Shown: piece after piece, positions 49,632 to 63,200 of the stretch
Layout: each line of letters begins with the position of its first letter
Position numbering within the stretch: position 1 is the first letter of the stretch
NCBI GenBank assembly: GCA_963682175.1
Contig: OY821771.1
Location: forward strand, 24,324,201-24,388,200
Length of the DNA: 64,000 nucleotides
DNA from: Triglochin maritima
Taxonomy: Eukaryota > Streptophyta > Magnoliopsida > Alismatales > Juncaginaceae
Reading direction: 5' to 3'
Notes under the pieces: generated by a model
The model's input: the letters and a program-made list of their open reading frames with translations, nothing else
Told to the model about the DNA's origin: nothing
The model's database searches: none
Position numbers and translations under genes: made by a program

Positions 49632-52600
49632 GGAGAAGGAGGGGGGAGAGAGAGAAGGAAATGGGGAAACAAGGAGAGAGGGAGAGACGGAGGGAGAGAG
49701 CTAGAAGGAGAAGGAGAGAGAGGAGAGGTGGACAGAGGGGGAGAAGGGCAAGGAGAGAGGGAGGAGAGATGGAGAAGTAGAGAGAACAATAGAGAAGGAG
49801 AGCGATAAGGAGCGAAACGGAGAAGGGTAGAGAGTGAATTAGAGCGAGAAGTGGAGAGAGGAGAGAGAAGGAGACTGTGAATGAAGGAAAAGGAGAGAGA
49901 CATAGAGAAGGAGAGAGGGCGAGGGAGTCGGTAAGTGAGCTAGACGGAGAAAGACAAGGAGAAGGAGAGAGAGAAGGAAGAGGAGACTGGAAGGGAAGGA
50001 GAGAAGGAAAGAGGGAGGGAGAAGTAGAGACAAAAGGTAAGGAGAGAGAGAAATAGAGAGAAGGAGAAGGGGGAGAGACAAGGAGAACGAGAGGAGTGAG
50101 AGAGAGTGAAGGCGGCGGAGAGGAAAAGAAAAGGGAGGAGGAGAGAGAAGGACAAGCGAAGCAGGAGGAGAGAGATGAGAGAAAGAGAAGGAGGGAGGAG
50201 AAGGAGACGAGAAGGAGAAGGAGAGAGAGGACAAGGAGAGAAGAATAAGGTCACACAGAGAGAAGGAGAAGGGGAGAGTAGATAAGGAGTGAGAGGGGAG
50301 GACAATGGGGGTGAGAGGGGAGGAGAGCGAGAAGGAGACGAGGAGAGGAGGGACAGGGGAGTAGGAGGAGGAGGAGAGAGAAGGAAAGAGAGAGAAGAAG
50401 GAGGAGAGCGAGAGAGTACGATAGAGTGAGAGAGGAGGGGAGAGAGAGATGGACAAGGAGAGAGAAGTAGAGGGAGAGGGAGGAGGGAAGGAGACGGAGA
50501 GAGGGAGAAGAGCGGAGATGGGAAGGAGAAGGAGAGAGAGGGAAGAGAAGAGAAGCAAGAGGAGAAGGCAAGCGAGGGAGAGAGAGAGATAAGAGAGAGA
50601 AGGAGAAGGAAAAGGGGAAAGAGAAGGAGGGGTATTGAAGTAGAGGAGAAGGAGAGAGAGGGAAGGAGATTGAAGACGAAGAGTGAAGGATAAGGAGAGA
50701 GAAGATAGAAGGGAAGAGAGAATCAGAGAGAGGAGTGAGAAGGAGAGAGCGCGGGGCAACAAGAGAGTGGAAAACAAGGAGAAGGAGGGGGGAGAGAGAG
50801 AAGGAAATGGGGAAACAAGGAGAGAGGGAGAGACGGAGGGAGAGAGCTAGAAGGAGAAGGAGAGAGAGGAGAGGTGGACAGAGGGGGAGAAGGGCAAGGA
50901 GAGAGGGAGGAGAGATGGAGAAGTAGAGAGAACAATAGAGAAGGAGAGCGATAAGGAGCGAAACGGAGAAGGGTAGAGAGTGAATTAGAGCGAGAAGTGG
51001 AGAGAGGAGAGAGAAGGAGACTGTGAATGAAGGAAAAGGAGAGAGACATAGAGAAGGAGAGAGGGCGAGGGAGTCGGTAAGTGAGCTAGACGGAGAAAGA
51101 CAAGGAGAAGGAGAGAGAGAAGGAAGAGGAGACTGGAAGGGAAGGAGAGAAGGAAAGAGGGAGGGAGAAGTAGAGACAAAAGGTAAGGAGAGAGAGAAAT
51201 AGAGAGAAGGAGAAGGGGGAGAGACAAGGAGAACGAGAGGAGTGAGAGAGAGTGAAGGCGACGGAGAGGAAAAGAAAAGGGAGGAGGAGAGAGAAGGACA
51301 AGCGAAGCAGGAGGAGAGAGATGAGAGAAAGAGAAGGAGGGAGGAGAAGGAGACGAGAAGGAGAAGGAGAGAGAGGACAAGGAGAGAAGAATAAGGTCAC
51401 ACAGAGAGAAGGAGAAGGGGAGAGTAGATAAGGAGTGAGAGGGGAGGACAATGGGGGTGAGAGGGGAGGAGAGCGAGAAGGAGACGAGGAGAGGAGGGAC
51501 AGGGGAGTAGGAGGAGGAGGAGAGAGAAGGAAAGAGAGAGAAGAAGGAGGAGAGCGAGAGAGTACGATAGAGTGAGAGAGGAGGGGAGAGAGAGATGGAC
51601 AAGGAGAGAGAAGTAGAGGGAGAGGGAGGAGGGAAGGAGACGGAGAGAGGGAGAAGAGCGGAGATGGGAAGGAGAAGGAGAGAGAGGGAAGAGAAGAGAA
51701 GCAAGAGGAGAAGGCAAGCGAGGGAGAGAGAGAGACAAGAGAGAGAAGGAGAAGGAAAAGGGGAAAGAGAAGGAGGGGTATTGAAGTAGAGGAGAAGGAG
51801 AGAGAGGGAAGGAGATTGAAGACGAAGAGTGAAGGATAAGGAGAGAGAAGATAGAAGGGAAGAGAGAATCAGAGAGAGGAGTGAGAAGGAGAGAGCGCGG
51901 GGCAACAAGAGAGTGGAAAACAAGGAGAAGGAGGGGGGAGAGAGAGAAGGAAATGGGGAAACAAGGAGAGAGGGAGAGAGCTAGAAGGAGAAGGAGAGAG
52001 AGGAGAGGTGGACAGAGGGGGAGAAGGGCAAGGAGAGAGGGAGGAGAGATGGAGAAGTAGAGAGAACAATAGAGAAGGAGAGCGATAAGGAGCGAAACGG
52101 AGAAGGGTAGAGAGTGAATTAGAGCGAGAAGTGGAGAGAGGAGAGAGAAGGAGACTGTGAATGAAGGAAAAGGAGAGAGACATAGAGAAGGAGAGAGGGC
52201 GAGGCAGTCGGTAAGTGAGCTAGACGGAGAAAGACAAGGAGAAGGAGAGAGAGAAGGAAGAGGAGACTGGAAGGGAAGGAGAGAAGGAAAGAGGGAGGGA
52301 GAAGTAGAGACAAAAGGTAAGGAGAGAGAGAAATAGAGAGAAGGAGAAGGGGGAGAGACAAGGAGAACGAGAGGAGTGAGAGAGAGTGAAGGCGACGGAG
52401 AGGAAAAGAAAAGGGAGGAGGAGAGAGAAGGACAAGCGAAGCAGGAGGAGAGAGATGAGAGAAAGAGAAGGAGGGAGGAGAAGGAGACGAGAAGGAGAAG
52501 GAGAGAGAGGACAAGGAGAGAAGAATAAGGTCACACAGAGAAAAGGAGAAGGGGAGAGTAGATAAGGAGTGAGAGGGGAGGACAATGGGGGTGAGAGGGG

Positions 52601-53057
52601 AGGAGAGCGAGAAGGAGACGAGGAGAGGAGGGACAGGGGAGTAGGAGGAGGAGGAGAGAGAAGGAAAGAGAGAGAAGAAGGAGGAGAGCGAGAGAGTACG
52701 ATAGAGTGAGAGAGGAGGGGAGAGAGAGATGGACAAGGAGAGAGAAGTAGAGGGAGAGGGAGGAGGGAAGGAGACGGAGAGAGGGAGAAGAGCGGAGATG
52801 GGAAGGAGAAGGAGAGAGAGGGAAGAGAAGAGAAGCAAGAGGAGAAGGCAAGCGAGGGAGAGAGAGAGACAAGAGAGAGAAGGAGAAGGAAAAGGGGAAA
52901 GAGAAGGAGGGGTATTGAAGTAGAGGAGAAGGAGAGAGAGGGAAGGAGATTGAAGACGAAGAGTGAAGGATAAGGAGAGAGAAGATAGAAGGGAAGAGAG
53001 AATCAGAGAGAGGAGTGAGAAGGAGAGAGCGCGGGGCAACAAGAGAGTGGAAAACAA
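49632..53057 (+). repeat. Marker set of the 9156-bp duplication, copy 2 (U44-U46)
   Basis: Units end at 50777, 51923 and 53057 (1146, 1146, 1134 bp). They carry A>G at 50115, C>T at 50590, the 12-bp loss near 51976-51980 and G>A at 52542, each exactly 9156 bp (eight units) from its partner in U36-U38. The private G>T of U36 (40767) is absent here. Either it arose after the duplication or the left breakpoint lies to its right. Confidence 0.93.
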
Positions 53058-54206
53058 GGAGAAGGAGGGGGGAGAGAGAGAAGGAAATGGGGAAACAAGG
53101 AGAGAGGGAGAGACGGAGGGAGAGAGCTAGAAGGAGAAGGAGAGAGAGGAGAGGTGGACAGAGGGGGAGAAGGGCAAGGAGAGAGGGAGGAGAGATGGAG
53201 AAGTAGAGAGAACAATAGAGAAGGAGAGCGATAAGGAGCGAAACGAGAAGGGTAGAGAGTGAATTAGAGCGAGAAGTGGAGAGAGGAGAGAGAAGGAGAC
53301 TGTGAATGAAGGAAAAGGAGAGAGACATAGAGAAGGAGAGAGGGCGAGGCAGTCGGTAAGTGAGCTAGACGGAGAAAGACAAGGAGAAGGAGAGAGAGAA
53401 GGAAGAGGAGACTGGAAGGGAAGGAGAGAAGGAAAGAGGGAGGGAGAAGTAGAGACAAAAGGTAAGGAGAGAGAGAAATAGAGAGAAGGAGAAGGGGGAG
53501 AGACAAGGAGAACGAGAGGAGTGAGAGAGAGTGAAGGCGACGGAGAGGAAAAGAAAAGGGAGGAGGAGAGAGAAGGACAAGCGAAGCAGGAGGAGAGAGA
53601 TGAGAGAAAGAGAAGGAGGGAGGAGAAGGAGACGAGAAGGAGAAGGAGAGAGAGGACAAGGAGAGAAGAATAAGGTCACACAGAGAGAAGGAGAAGGGGA
53701 GAGTAGATAAGGAGTGAGAGGGGAGGACAATGGGGGTGAGAGGGGAGGAGAGCGAGAAGGAGACGAGGAGAGGAGGGACAGGGGAGTAGGAGGAGGAGGA
53801 GAGAGAAGGAAAGAGAGAGAAGAAGGAGGAGAGCGAGAGAGTACGATAGAGTGAGAGAGGAGGGGAGAGAGAGATGGACAAGGAGAGAGAAGTAGAGGGA
53901 GAGGGAGGAGGGAAGGAGACGGAGAGAGGGAGAAGAGCGGAGATGGGAAGGAGAAGGAGAGAGAGGGAAGAGAAGAGAAGCAAGAGGAGAAGGCAAGCGA
54001 GGGAGAGAGAGAGAGAGACAAGAGAGAGAAGGAGAAGGAAAAGGGGAAAGAGAAGGAGGGGTATTGAAGTAGAGGAGAAGGAGAGAGAGGGAAGGAGATT
54101 GAAGACGAAGAGTGAAGGATAAGGAGAGAGAAGATAGAAGGGAAGAGAGAATCAGAGAGAGGAGTGAGAAGGAGAGAGCGCGGGGCAACAAGAGAGTGGA
54201 AAACAA
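53058..54206 (+). repeat. Unit U47 with two private indels (1149 bp)
   Basis: One G is missing in the aaacggagaag word at about 53245, and the AG tract near 54004-54018 has grown from five to seven AG. The net change is +3. The 1-bp loss joins two minus-strand frames into a 265-codon frame that exists only here, which shows how freely frames change in this array. U47 corresponds to U39 in the eight-unit duplication but lacks the C>T seen at 44432. Confidence 0.93.
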
Positions 54207-57200
54207 GGAGAAGGAGGGGGGAGAGAGAGAAGGAAATGGGGAAACAAGGAGAGAGGGAGAGACGGAGGGAGAGAGCTAGAAGGAGAAGGAGAGAGAGGAG
54301 AGGTGGACAGAGGGGGAGAAGGGCAAGGAGAGAGGGAGGAGAGATGGAGAAGTAGAGAGAACAATAGAGAAGGAGAGCGATAAGGAGCGAAACGGAGAAG
54401 GGTAGAGAGTGAATTAGAGCGAGAAGTGGAGAGAGGAGAGAGAAGGAGACTGTGAATGAAGGAAAAGGAGAGAGACATAGAGAAGGAGAGAGGGCGAGGC
54501 AGTCGGTAAGTGAGCTAGACGGAGAAAGACAAGGAGAAGGAGAGAGAGAAGGAAGAGGAGACTGGAAGGGAAGGAGAGAAGGAAAGAGGGAGGGAGAAGT
54601 AGAGACAAAAGGTAAGGAGAGAGAGAAATAGAGAGAAGGAGAAGGGGGAGAGACAAGGAGAACGAGAGGAGTGAGAGAGAGTGAAGGCGACGGAGAGGAA
54701 AAGAAAAGGGAGGAGGAGAGAGAAGGACAAGCGAAGCAGGAGGAGAGAGATGAGAGAAAGAGAAGGAGGGAGGAGAAGGAGACGAGAAGGAGAAGGAGAG
54801 AGAGGACAAGGAGAGAAGAATAAGGTCACACAGAGAGAAGGAGAAGGGGAGAGTAGATAAGGAGTGAGAGGGGAGGACAATGGGGGTGAGAGGGGAGGAG
54901 AGCGAGAAGGAGACGAGGAGAGGAGGGACAGGGGAGTAGGAGGAGGAGGAGAGAGAAGGAAAGAGAGAGAAGAAGGAGGAGAGCGAGAGAGTACGATAGA
55001 GTGAGAGAGGAGGGGAGAGAGAGATGGACAAGGAGAGAGAAGTAGAGGGAGAGGGAGGAGGGAAGGAGACGGAGAGAGGGAGAAGAGCGGAGATGGGAAG
55101 GAGAAGGAGAGAGAGGGAAGAGAAGAGAAGCAAGAGGAGAAGGCAAGCGAGGGAGAGAGAGAGACAAGAGAGAGAAGGAGAAGGAAAAGGGGAAAGAGAA
55201 GGAGGGGTATTGAAGTAGAGGAGAAGGAGAGAGAGGGAAGGAGATTGAAGACGAAGAGTGAAGGATAAGGAGAGAGAAGATAGAAGGGAAGAGAGAATCA
55301 GAGAGAGGAGTGAGAAGGAGAGAGCGCGGGGCAACAAGAGAGTGGAAAACAAGGAGAAGGAGGGGGGAGAGAGAGAAGGAAATGGGGAAACAAGGAGAGA
55401 GGGAGAGACGGAGGGAGAGAGCTAGAAGGAGAAGGAGAGAGAGGAGAGGTGGACAGAGGGGGAGAAGGGCAAGGAGAGAGGGAGGAGAGATGGAGAAGTA
55501 GAGAGAACAATAGAGAAGGAGAGCGATAAGGAGCGAAACGGAGAAGGGTAGAGAGTGAATTAGAGCGAGAAGTGGAGAGAGGAGAGAGAAGGAGACTGTA
55601 AATGAAGGAAAAGGAGAGAGACATAGAGAAGGAGAGAGGGCGAGGCAGTCGGTAAGTGAGCTAGACGGAGAAAGACAAGGAGAAGGAGAGAGAGAAGGAA
55701 GAGGAGACTGGAAGGGAAGGAGAGAAGGAAAGAGGGAGGGAGAAGTAGAGACAAAAGGTAAGGAGAGAGAGAAATAGAGAGAAGGAGAAGGGGGAGAGAC
55801 AAGGAGAACGAGAGGAGTGAGAGAGAGTGAAGGCGACGGAGAGGAAAAGAAAAGGGAGGAGGAGAGAGAAGGACAAGCGAAGCAGGAGGAGAGAGATGAG
55901 AGAAAGAGAAGGAGGGAGGAGAAGGAGACGAGAAGGAGAAGGAGAGAGAGGACAAGGAGAGAAGAATAAGGTCACACAGAGAGAAGGAGAAGGGGAGAGT
56001 AGATAAGGAGTGAGAGGGGAGGACAATGGGGGTGAGAGGGGAGGAGAGCGAGAAGGAGACGAGGAGAGGAGGGACAGGGGAGTAGGAGGAGGAGGAGAGA
56101 GAAGGAAAGAGAGAGAAGAAGGAGGAGAGCGAGAGAGTACGATAGAGTGAGAGAGGAGGGGAGAGAGAGATGGACAAGGAGAGAGAAGTAGAGGGAGAGG
56201 GAGGAGGGAAGGAGACGGAGAGAGGGAGAAGAGCGGAGATGGGAAGGAGAAGGAGAGAGAGGGAAGAGAAGAGAAGCAAGAGGAGAAGGCAAGCGAGGGA
56301 GAGAGAGAGACAAGAGAGAGAAGGAGAAGGAAAAGGGGAAAGAGAAGGAGGGGTATTGAAGTAGAGGAGAAGGAGAGAGAGGGAAGGAGATTGAAGACGA
56401 AGAGTGAAGGATAAGGAGAGAGAAGATAGAAGGGAAGAGAGAATCAGAGAGAGGAGTGAGAAGGAGAGAGCGCGGGGCAACAAGAGAGTGGAAAACAAGG
56501 AGAAGGAGGGGGGAGAGAGAGAAGGAAATGGGGAAACAAGGAGAGAGGGAGAGACGGAGGGAGAGAGCTAGAAGGAGAAGGAGAGAGAGGAGAGGTGGAC
56601 AGAGGGGGAGAAGGGCAAGGAGAGAGGGAGGAGAGATGGAGAAGTAGAGAGAACAATAGAGAAGGAGAGCGATAAGGAGCGAAACGGAGAAGGGTAGAGA
56701 GTGAATTAGAGCGAGAAGTGGAGAGAGGAGAGAGAAGGAGACTGTGAATGAAGGAAAAGGAGAGAGACATAGAGAAGGAGAGAGGGCGAGGCAGTCGGTA
56801 AGTGAGCTAGACGGAGAAAGACAAGGAGAAGGAGAGAGAGAAGGAAGAGGAGACTGGAAGGGAAGGAGAGAAGGAAAGAGGGAGGGAGAAGTAGAGACAA
56901 AAGGTAAGGAGAGAGAGAAATAGAGAGAAGGAGAAGGGGGAGAGACAAGGAGAACGAGAGGAGTGAGAGAGAGTGAAGGCGACGGAGAGGAAAAGAAAAG
57001 GGAGGAGGAGAGAGAAGGACAAGCGAAGCAGGAGGAGAGAGATGAGAGAAAGAGAAGGAGGGAGGAGAAGGAGACGAGAAGGAGAAGGAGAGAGAGGACA
57101 AGGAGAGAAGAATAAGGTCACACAGAGAGAAGGAGAAGGGGAGAGTAGATAAGGAGTGAGAGGGGAGGACAATGGGGGTGAGAGGGGAGGAGAGCGAGAA

Positions 57201-60200
57201 GGAGACGAGGAGAGGAGGGACAGGGGAGTAGGAGGAGGAGGAGAGAGAAGGAAAGAGAGAGAAGAAGGAGGAGAGCGAGAGAGTACGATAGAGTGAGAGA
57301 GGAGGGGAGAGAGAGATGGACAAGGAGAGAGAAGTAGAGGGAGAGGGAGGAGGGAAGGAGACGGAGAGAGGGAGAAGAGCGGAGATGGGAAGGAGAAGGA
57401 GAGAGAGGGAAGAGAAGAGAAGCAAGAGGAGAAGGCAAGCGAGGGAGAGAGAGAGACAAGAGAGAGAAGGAGAAGGAAAAGGGGAAAGAGAAGGAGGGGT
57501 ATTGAAGTAGAGGAGAAGGAGAGAGAGGGAAGGAGATTGAAGACGAAGAGTGAAGGATAAGGAGAGAGAAGATAGAAGGGAAGAGAGAATCAGAGAGAGG
57601 AGTGAGAAGGAGAGAGCGCGGGGCAACAAGAGAGTGGAAAACAAGGAGAAGGAGGGGGGAGAGAGAGAAGGAAATGGGGAAACAAGGAGAGAGGGAGAGA
57701 CGGAGGGAGAGAGCTAGAAGGAGAAGGAGAGAGAGGAGAGGTGGACAGAGGGGGAGAAGGGCAAGGAGAGAGGGAGGAGAGATGGAGAAGTAGAGAGAAC
57801 AATAGAGAAGGAGAGCGATAAGGAGCGAAACGGAGAAGGGTAGAGAGTGAATTAGAGCGAGAAGTGGAGAGAGGAGAGAGAAGGAGACTGTGAATGAAGG
57901 AAAAGGAGAGAGACATAGAGAAGGAGAGAGGGCGAGGCAGTCGGTAAGTGAGCTAGACGGAGAAAGACAAGGAGAAGGAGAGAGAGAAGGAAGAGGAGAC
58001 TGGAAGGGAAGGAGAGAAGGAAAGAGGGAGGGAGAAGTAGAGACAAAAGGTAAGGAGAGAGAGAAATAGAGAGAAGGAGAAGGGGGAGAGACAAGGAGAA
58101 CGAGAGGAGTGAGAGAGAGTGAAGGCGACGGAGAGGAAAAGAAAAGGGAGGAGGAGAGAGAAGGACAAGCGAAGCAGGAGGAGAGAGATGAGAGAAAGAG
58201 AAGGAGGGAGGAGAAGGAGACGAGAAGGAGAAGGAGAGAGAGGACAAGGAGAGAAGAATAAGGTCACACAGAGAGAAGGAGAAGGGGAGAGTAGATAAGG
58301 AGTGAGAGGGGAGGACAATGGGGGTGAGAGGGGAGGAGAGCGAGAAGGAGACGAGGAGAGGAGGGACAGGGGAGTAGGAGGAGGAGGAGAGAGAAGGAAA
58401 GAGAGAGAAGAAGGAGGAGAGCGAGAGAGTACGATAGAGTGAGAGAGGAGGGGAGAGAGAGATGGACAAGGAGAGAGAAGTAGAGGGAGAGGGAGGAGGG
58501 AAGGAGACGGAGAGAGGGAGAAGAGCGGAGATGGGAAGGAGAAGGAGAGAGAGGGAAGAGAAGAGAAGCAAGAGGAGAAGGCAAGCGAGGGAGAGAGAGA
58601 GACAAGAGAGAGAAGGAGAAGGAAAAGGGGAAAGAGAAGGAGGGGTATTGAAGTAGAGGAGAAGGAGAGAGAGGGAAGGAGATTGAAGACGAAGAGTGAA
58701 GGATAAGGAGAGAGAAGATAGAAGGGAAGAGAGAATCAGAGAGAGGAGTGAGAAGGAGAGAGCGCGGGGCAACAAGAGAGTGGAAAACAAGGAGAAGGAG
58801 GGGGGAGAGAGAGAAGGAAATGGGGAAACAAGGAGAGAGGGAGAGACGGAGGGAGAGAGCTAGAAGGAGAAGGAGAGAGAGGAGAGGTGGACAGAGGGGG
58901 AGAAGGGCAAGGAGAGAGGGAGGAGAGATGGAGAAGTAGAGAGAACAATAGAGAAGGAGAGCGATAAGGAGCGAAACGGAGAAGGGTAGAGAGTGAATTA
59001 GAGCGAGAAGTGGAGAGAGGAGAGAGAAGGAGACTGTGAATGAAGGAAAAGGAGAGAGACATAGAGAAGGAGAGAGGGCGAGGCAGTCGGTAAGTGAGCT
59101 AGACGGAGAAAGACAAGGAGAAGGAGAGAGAGAAGGAAGAGGAGACTGGAAGGGAAGGAGAGAAGGAAAGAGGGAGGGAGAAGTAGAGACAAAAGGTAAG
59201 GAGAGAGAGAAATAGAGAGAAGGAGAAGGGGGAGAGACAAGGAGAACGAGAGGAGTGAGAGAGAGTGAAGGCGACGGAGAGGAAAAGAAAAGGGAGGAGG
59301 AGAGAGAAGGACAAGCGAAGCAGGAGGAGAGAGATGAGAGAAAGAGAAGGAGGGAGGAGAAGGAGACGAGAAGGAGAAGGAGAGAGAGGACAAGGAGAGA
59401 AGAATAAGGTCACACAGAGAGAAGGAGAAGGGGAGAGTAGATAAGGAGTGAGAGGGGAGGACAATGGGGGTGAGAGGGGAGGAGAGCGAGAAGGAGACGA
59501 GGAGAGGAGGGACAGGGGAGTAGGAGGAGGAGGAGAGAGAAGGAAAGAGAGAGAAGAAGGAGGAGAGCGAGAGAGTACGATAGAGTGAGAGAGGAGGGGA
59601 GAGAGAGATGGACAAGGAGAGAGAAGTAGAGGGAGAGGGAGGAGGGAAGGAGACGGAGAGAGGGAGAAGAGCGGAGATGGGAAGGAGAAGGAGAGAGAGG
59701 GAAGAGAAGAGAAGCAAGAGGAGAAGGCAAGCGAGGGAGAGAGAGAGACAAGAGAGAGAAGGAGAAGGAAAAGGGGAAAGAGAAGGAGGGGTATTGAAGT
59801 AGAGGAGAAGGAGAGAGAGGGAAGGAGATTGAAGACGAAGAGTGAAGGATAAGGAGAGAGAAGATAGAAGGGAAGAGAGAATCAGAGAGAGGAGTGAGAA
59901 GGAGAGAGCGCGGGGCAACAAGAGAGTGGAAAACAAGGAGAAGGAGGGGGGAGAGAGAGAAGGAAATGGGGAAACAAGGAGAGAGGGAGAGACGGAGGGA
60001 GAGAGCTAGAAGGAGAAGGAGAGAGAGGAGAGGTGGACAGAGGGGGAGAAGGGCAAGGAGAGAGGGAGGAGAGATGGAGAAGTAGAGAGAACAATAGAGA
60101 AGGAGAGCGATAAGGAGCGAAACGGAGAAGGGTAGAGAGTGAATTAGAGCGAGAAGTGGAGAGAGGAGAGAGAAGGAGACTGTAAATGAAGGAAAAGGAG

Positions 60201-63200
60201 AGAGACATAGAGAAGGAGAGAGGGCGAGGCAGTCGGTAAGTGAGCTAGACGGAGAAAGACAAGGAGAAGGAGAGAGAGAAGGAAGAGGAGACTGGAAGGG
60301 AAGGAGAGAAGGAAAGAGGGAGGGAGAAGTAGAGACAAAAGGTAAGGAGAGAGAGAAATAGAGAGAAGGAGAAGGGGGAGAGACAAGGAGAACGAGAGGA
60401 GTGAGAGAGAGTGAAGGCGACGGAGAGGAAAAGAAAAGGGAGGAGGAGAGAGAAGGACAAGCGAAGCAGGAGGAGAGAGATGAGAGAAAGAGAAGGAGGG
60501 AGGAGAAGGAGACGAGAAGGAGAAGGAGAGAGAGGACAAGGAGAGAAGAATAAGGTCACACAGAGAGAAGGAGAAGGGGAGAGTAGATAAGGAGTGAGAG
60601 GGGAGGACAATGGGGGTGAGAGGGGAGGAGAGCGAGAAGGAGACGAGGAGAGGAGGGACAGGGGAGTAGGAGGAGGAGGAGAGAGAAGGAAAGAGAGAGA
60701 AGAAGGAGGAGAGCGAGAGAGTACGATAGAGTGAGAGAGGAGGGGAGAGAGAGATGGACAAGGAGAGAGAAGTAGAGGGAGAGGGAGGAGGGAAGGAGAC
60801 GGAGAGAGGGAGAAGAGCGGAGATGGGAAGGAGAAGGAGAGAGAGGGAAGAGAAGAGAAGCAAGAGGAGAAGGCAAGCGAGGGAGAGAGAGAGACAAGAG
60901 AGAGAAGGAGAAGGAAAAGGGGAAAGAGAAGGAGGGGTATTGAAGTAGAGGAGAAGGAGAGAGAGGGAAGGAGATTGAAGACGAAGAGTGAAGGATAAGG
61001 AGAGAGAAGATAGAAGGGAAGAGAGAATCAGAGAGAGGAGTGAGAAGGAGAGAGCGCGGGGCAACAAGAGAGTGGAAAACAAGGAGAAGGAGGGGGGAGA
61101 GAGAGAAGGAAATGGGGAAACAAGGAGAGAGGGAGAGACGGAGGGAGAGAGCTAGAAGGAGAAGGAGAGAGAGGAGAGGTGGACAGAGGGGGAGAAGGGC
61201 AAGGAGAGAGGGAGGAGAGATGGAGAAGTAGAGAGAACAATAGAGAAGGAGAGCGATAAGGAGCGAAACGGAGAAGGGTAGAGAGTGAATTAGAGCGAGA
61301 AGTGGAGAGAGGAGAGAGAAGGAGACTGTGAATGAAGGAAAAGGAGAGAGACATAGAGAAGGAGAGAGGGCGAGGCAGTCGGTAAGTGAGCTAGACGGAG
61401 AAAGACAAGGAGAAGGAGAGAGAGAAGGAAGAGGAGACTGGAAGGGAAGGAGAGAAGGAAAGAGGGAGGGAGAAGTAGAGACAAAAGGTAAGGAGAGAGA
61501 GAAATAGAGAGAAGGAGAAGGGGGAGAGACAAGGAGAACGAGAGGAGTGAGAGAGAGTGAAGGCGACGGAGAGGAAAAGAAAAGGGAGGAGGAGAGAGAA
61601 GGACAAGCGAAGCAGGAGGAGAGAGATGAGAGAAAGAGAAGGAGGGAGGAGAAGGAGACGAGAAGGAGAAGGAGAGAGAGGACAAGGAGAGAAGAATAAG
61701 GTCACACAGAGAGAAGGAGAAGGGGAGAGTAGATAAGGAGTGAGAGGGGAGGACAATGGGGGTGAGAGGGGAGGAGAGCGAGAAGGAGACGAGGAGAGGA
61801 GGGACAGGGGAGTAGGAGGAGGAGGAGAGAGAAGGAAAGAGAGAGAAGAAGGAGGAGAGCGAGAGAGTACGATAGAGTGAGAGAGGAGGGGAGAGAGAGA
61901 TGGACAAGGAGAGAGAAGTAGAGGGAGAGGGAGGAGGGAAGGAGACGGAGAGAGGGAGAAGAGCGGAGATGGGAAGGAGAAGGAGAGAGAGGGAAGAGAA
62001 GAGAAGCAAGAGGAGAAGGCAAGCGAGGGAGAGAGAGAGACAAGAGAGAGAAGGAGAAGGAAAAGGGGAAAGAGAAGGAGGGGTATTGAAGTAGAGGAGA
62101 AGGAGAGAGAGGGAAGGAGATTGAAGACGAAGAGTGAAGGATAAGGAGAGAGAAGATAGAAGGGAAGAGAGAATCAGAGAGAGGAGTGAGAAGGAGAGAG
62201 CGCGGGGCAACAAGAGAGTGGAAAACAAGGAGAAGGAGGGGGGAGAGAGAGAAGGAAATGGGGAAACAAGGAGAGAGGGAGAGACGGAGGGAGAGAGCTA
62301 GAAGGAGAAGGAGAGAGAGGAGAGGTGGACAGAGGGGGAGAAGGGCAAGGAGAGAGGGAGGAGAGATGGAGAAGTAGAGAGAACAATAGAGAAGGAGAGC
62401 GATAAGGAGCGAAACGGAGAAGGGTAGAGAGTGAATTAGAGCGAGAAGTGGAGAGAGGAGAGAGAAGGAGACTGTGAATGAAGGAAAAGGAGAGAGACAT
62501 AGAGAAGGAGAGAGGGCGAGGCAGTCGGTAAGTGAGCTAGACGGAGAAAGACAAGGAGAAGGAGAGAGAGAAGGAAGAGGAGACTGGAAGGGAAGGAGAG
62601 AAGGAAAGAGGGAGGGAGAAGTAGAGACAAAAGGTAAGGAGAGAGAGAAATAGAGAGAAGGAGAAGGGGGAGAGACAAGGAGAACGAGAGGAGTGAGAGA
62701 GAGTGAAGGCGACGGAGAGGAAAAGAAAAGGGAGGAGGAGAGAGAAGGACAAGCGAAGCAGGAGGAGAGAGATGAGAGAAAGAGAAGGAGGGAGGAGAAG
62801 GAGACGAGAAGGAGAAGGAGAGAGAGGACAAGGAGAGAAGAATAAGGTCACACAGAGAGAAGGAGAAGGGGAGAGTAGATAAGGAGTGAGAGGGGAGGAC
62901 AATGGGGGTGAGAGGGGAGGAGAGCGAGAAGGAGACGAGGAGAGGAGGGACAGGGGAGTAGGAGGAGGAGGAGAGAGAAGGAAAGAGAGAGAAGAAGGAG
63001 GAGAGCGAGAGAGTACGATAGAGTGAGAGAGGAGGGGAGAGAGAGATGGACAAGGAGAGAGAAGTAGAGGGAGAGGGAGGAGGGAAGGAGACGGAGAGAG
63101 GGAGAAGAGCGGAGATGGGAAGGAGAAGGAGAGAGAGGGAAGAGAAGAGAAGCAAGAGGAGAAGGCAAGCGAGGGAGAGAGAGAGACAAGAGAGAGAAGG

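Noticed and set aside
52531..53328. A 265-codon minus-strand frame unique to U47
   Set aside because: It is created by the single-base loss near 53245 and has no counterpart in other units.
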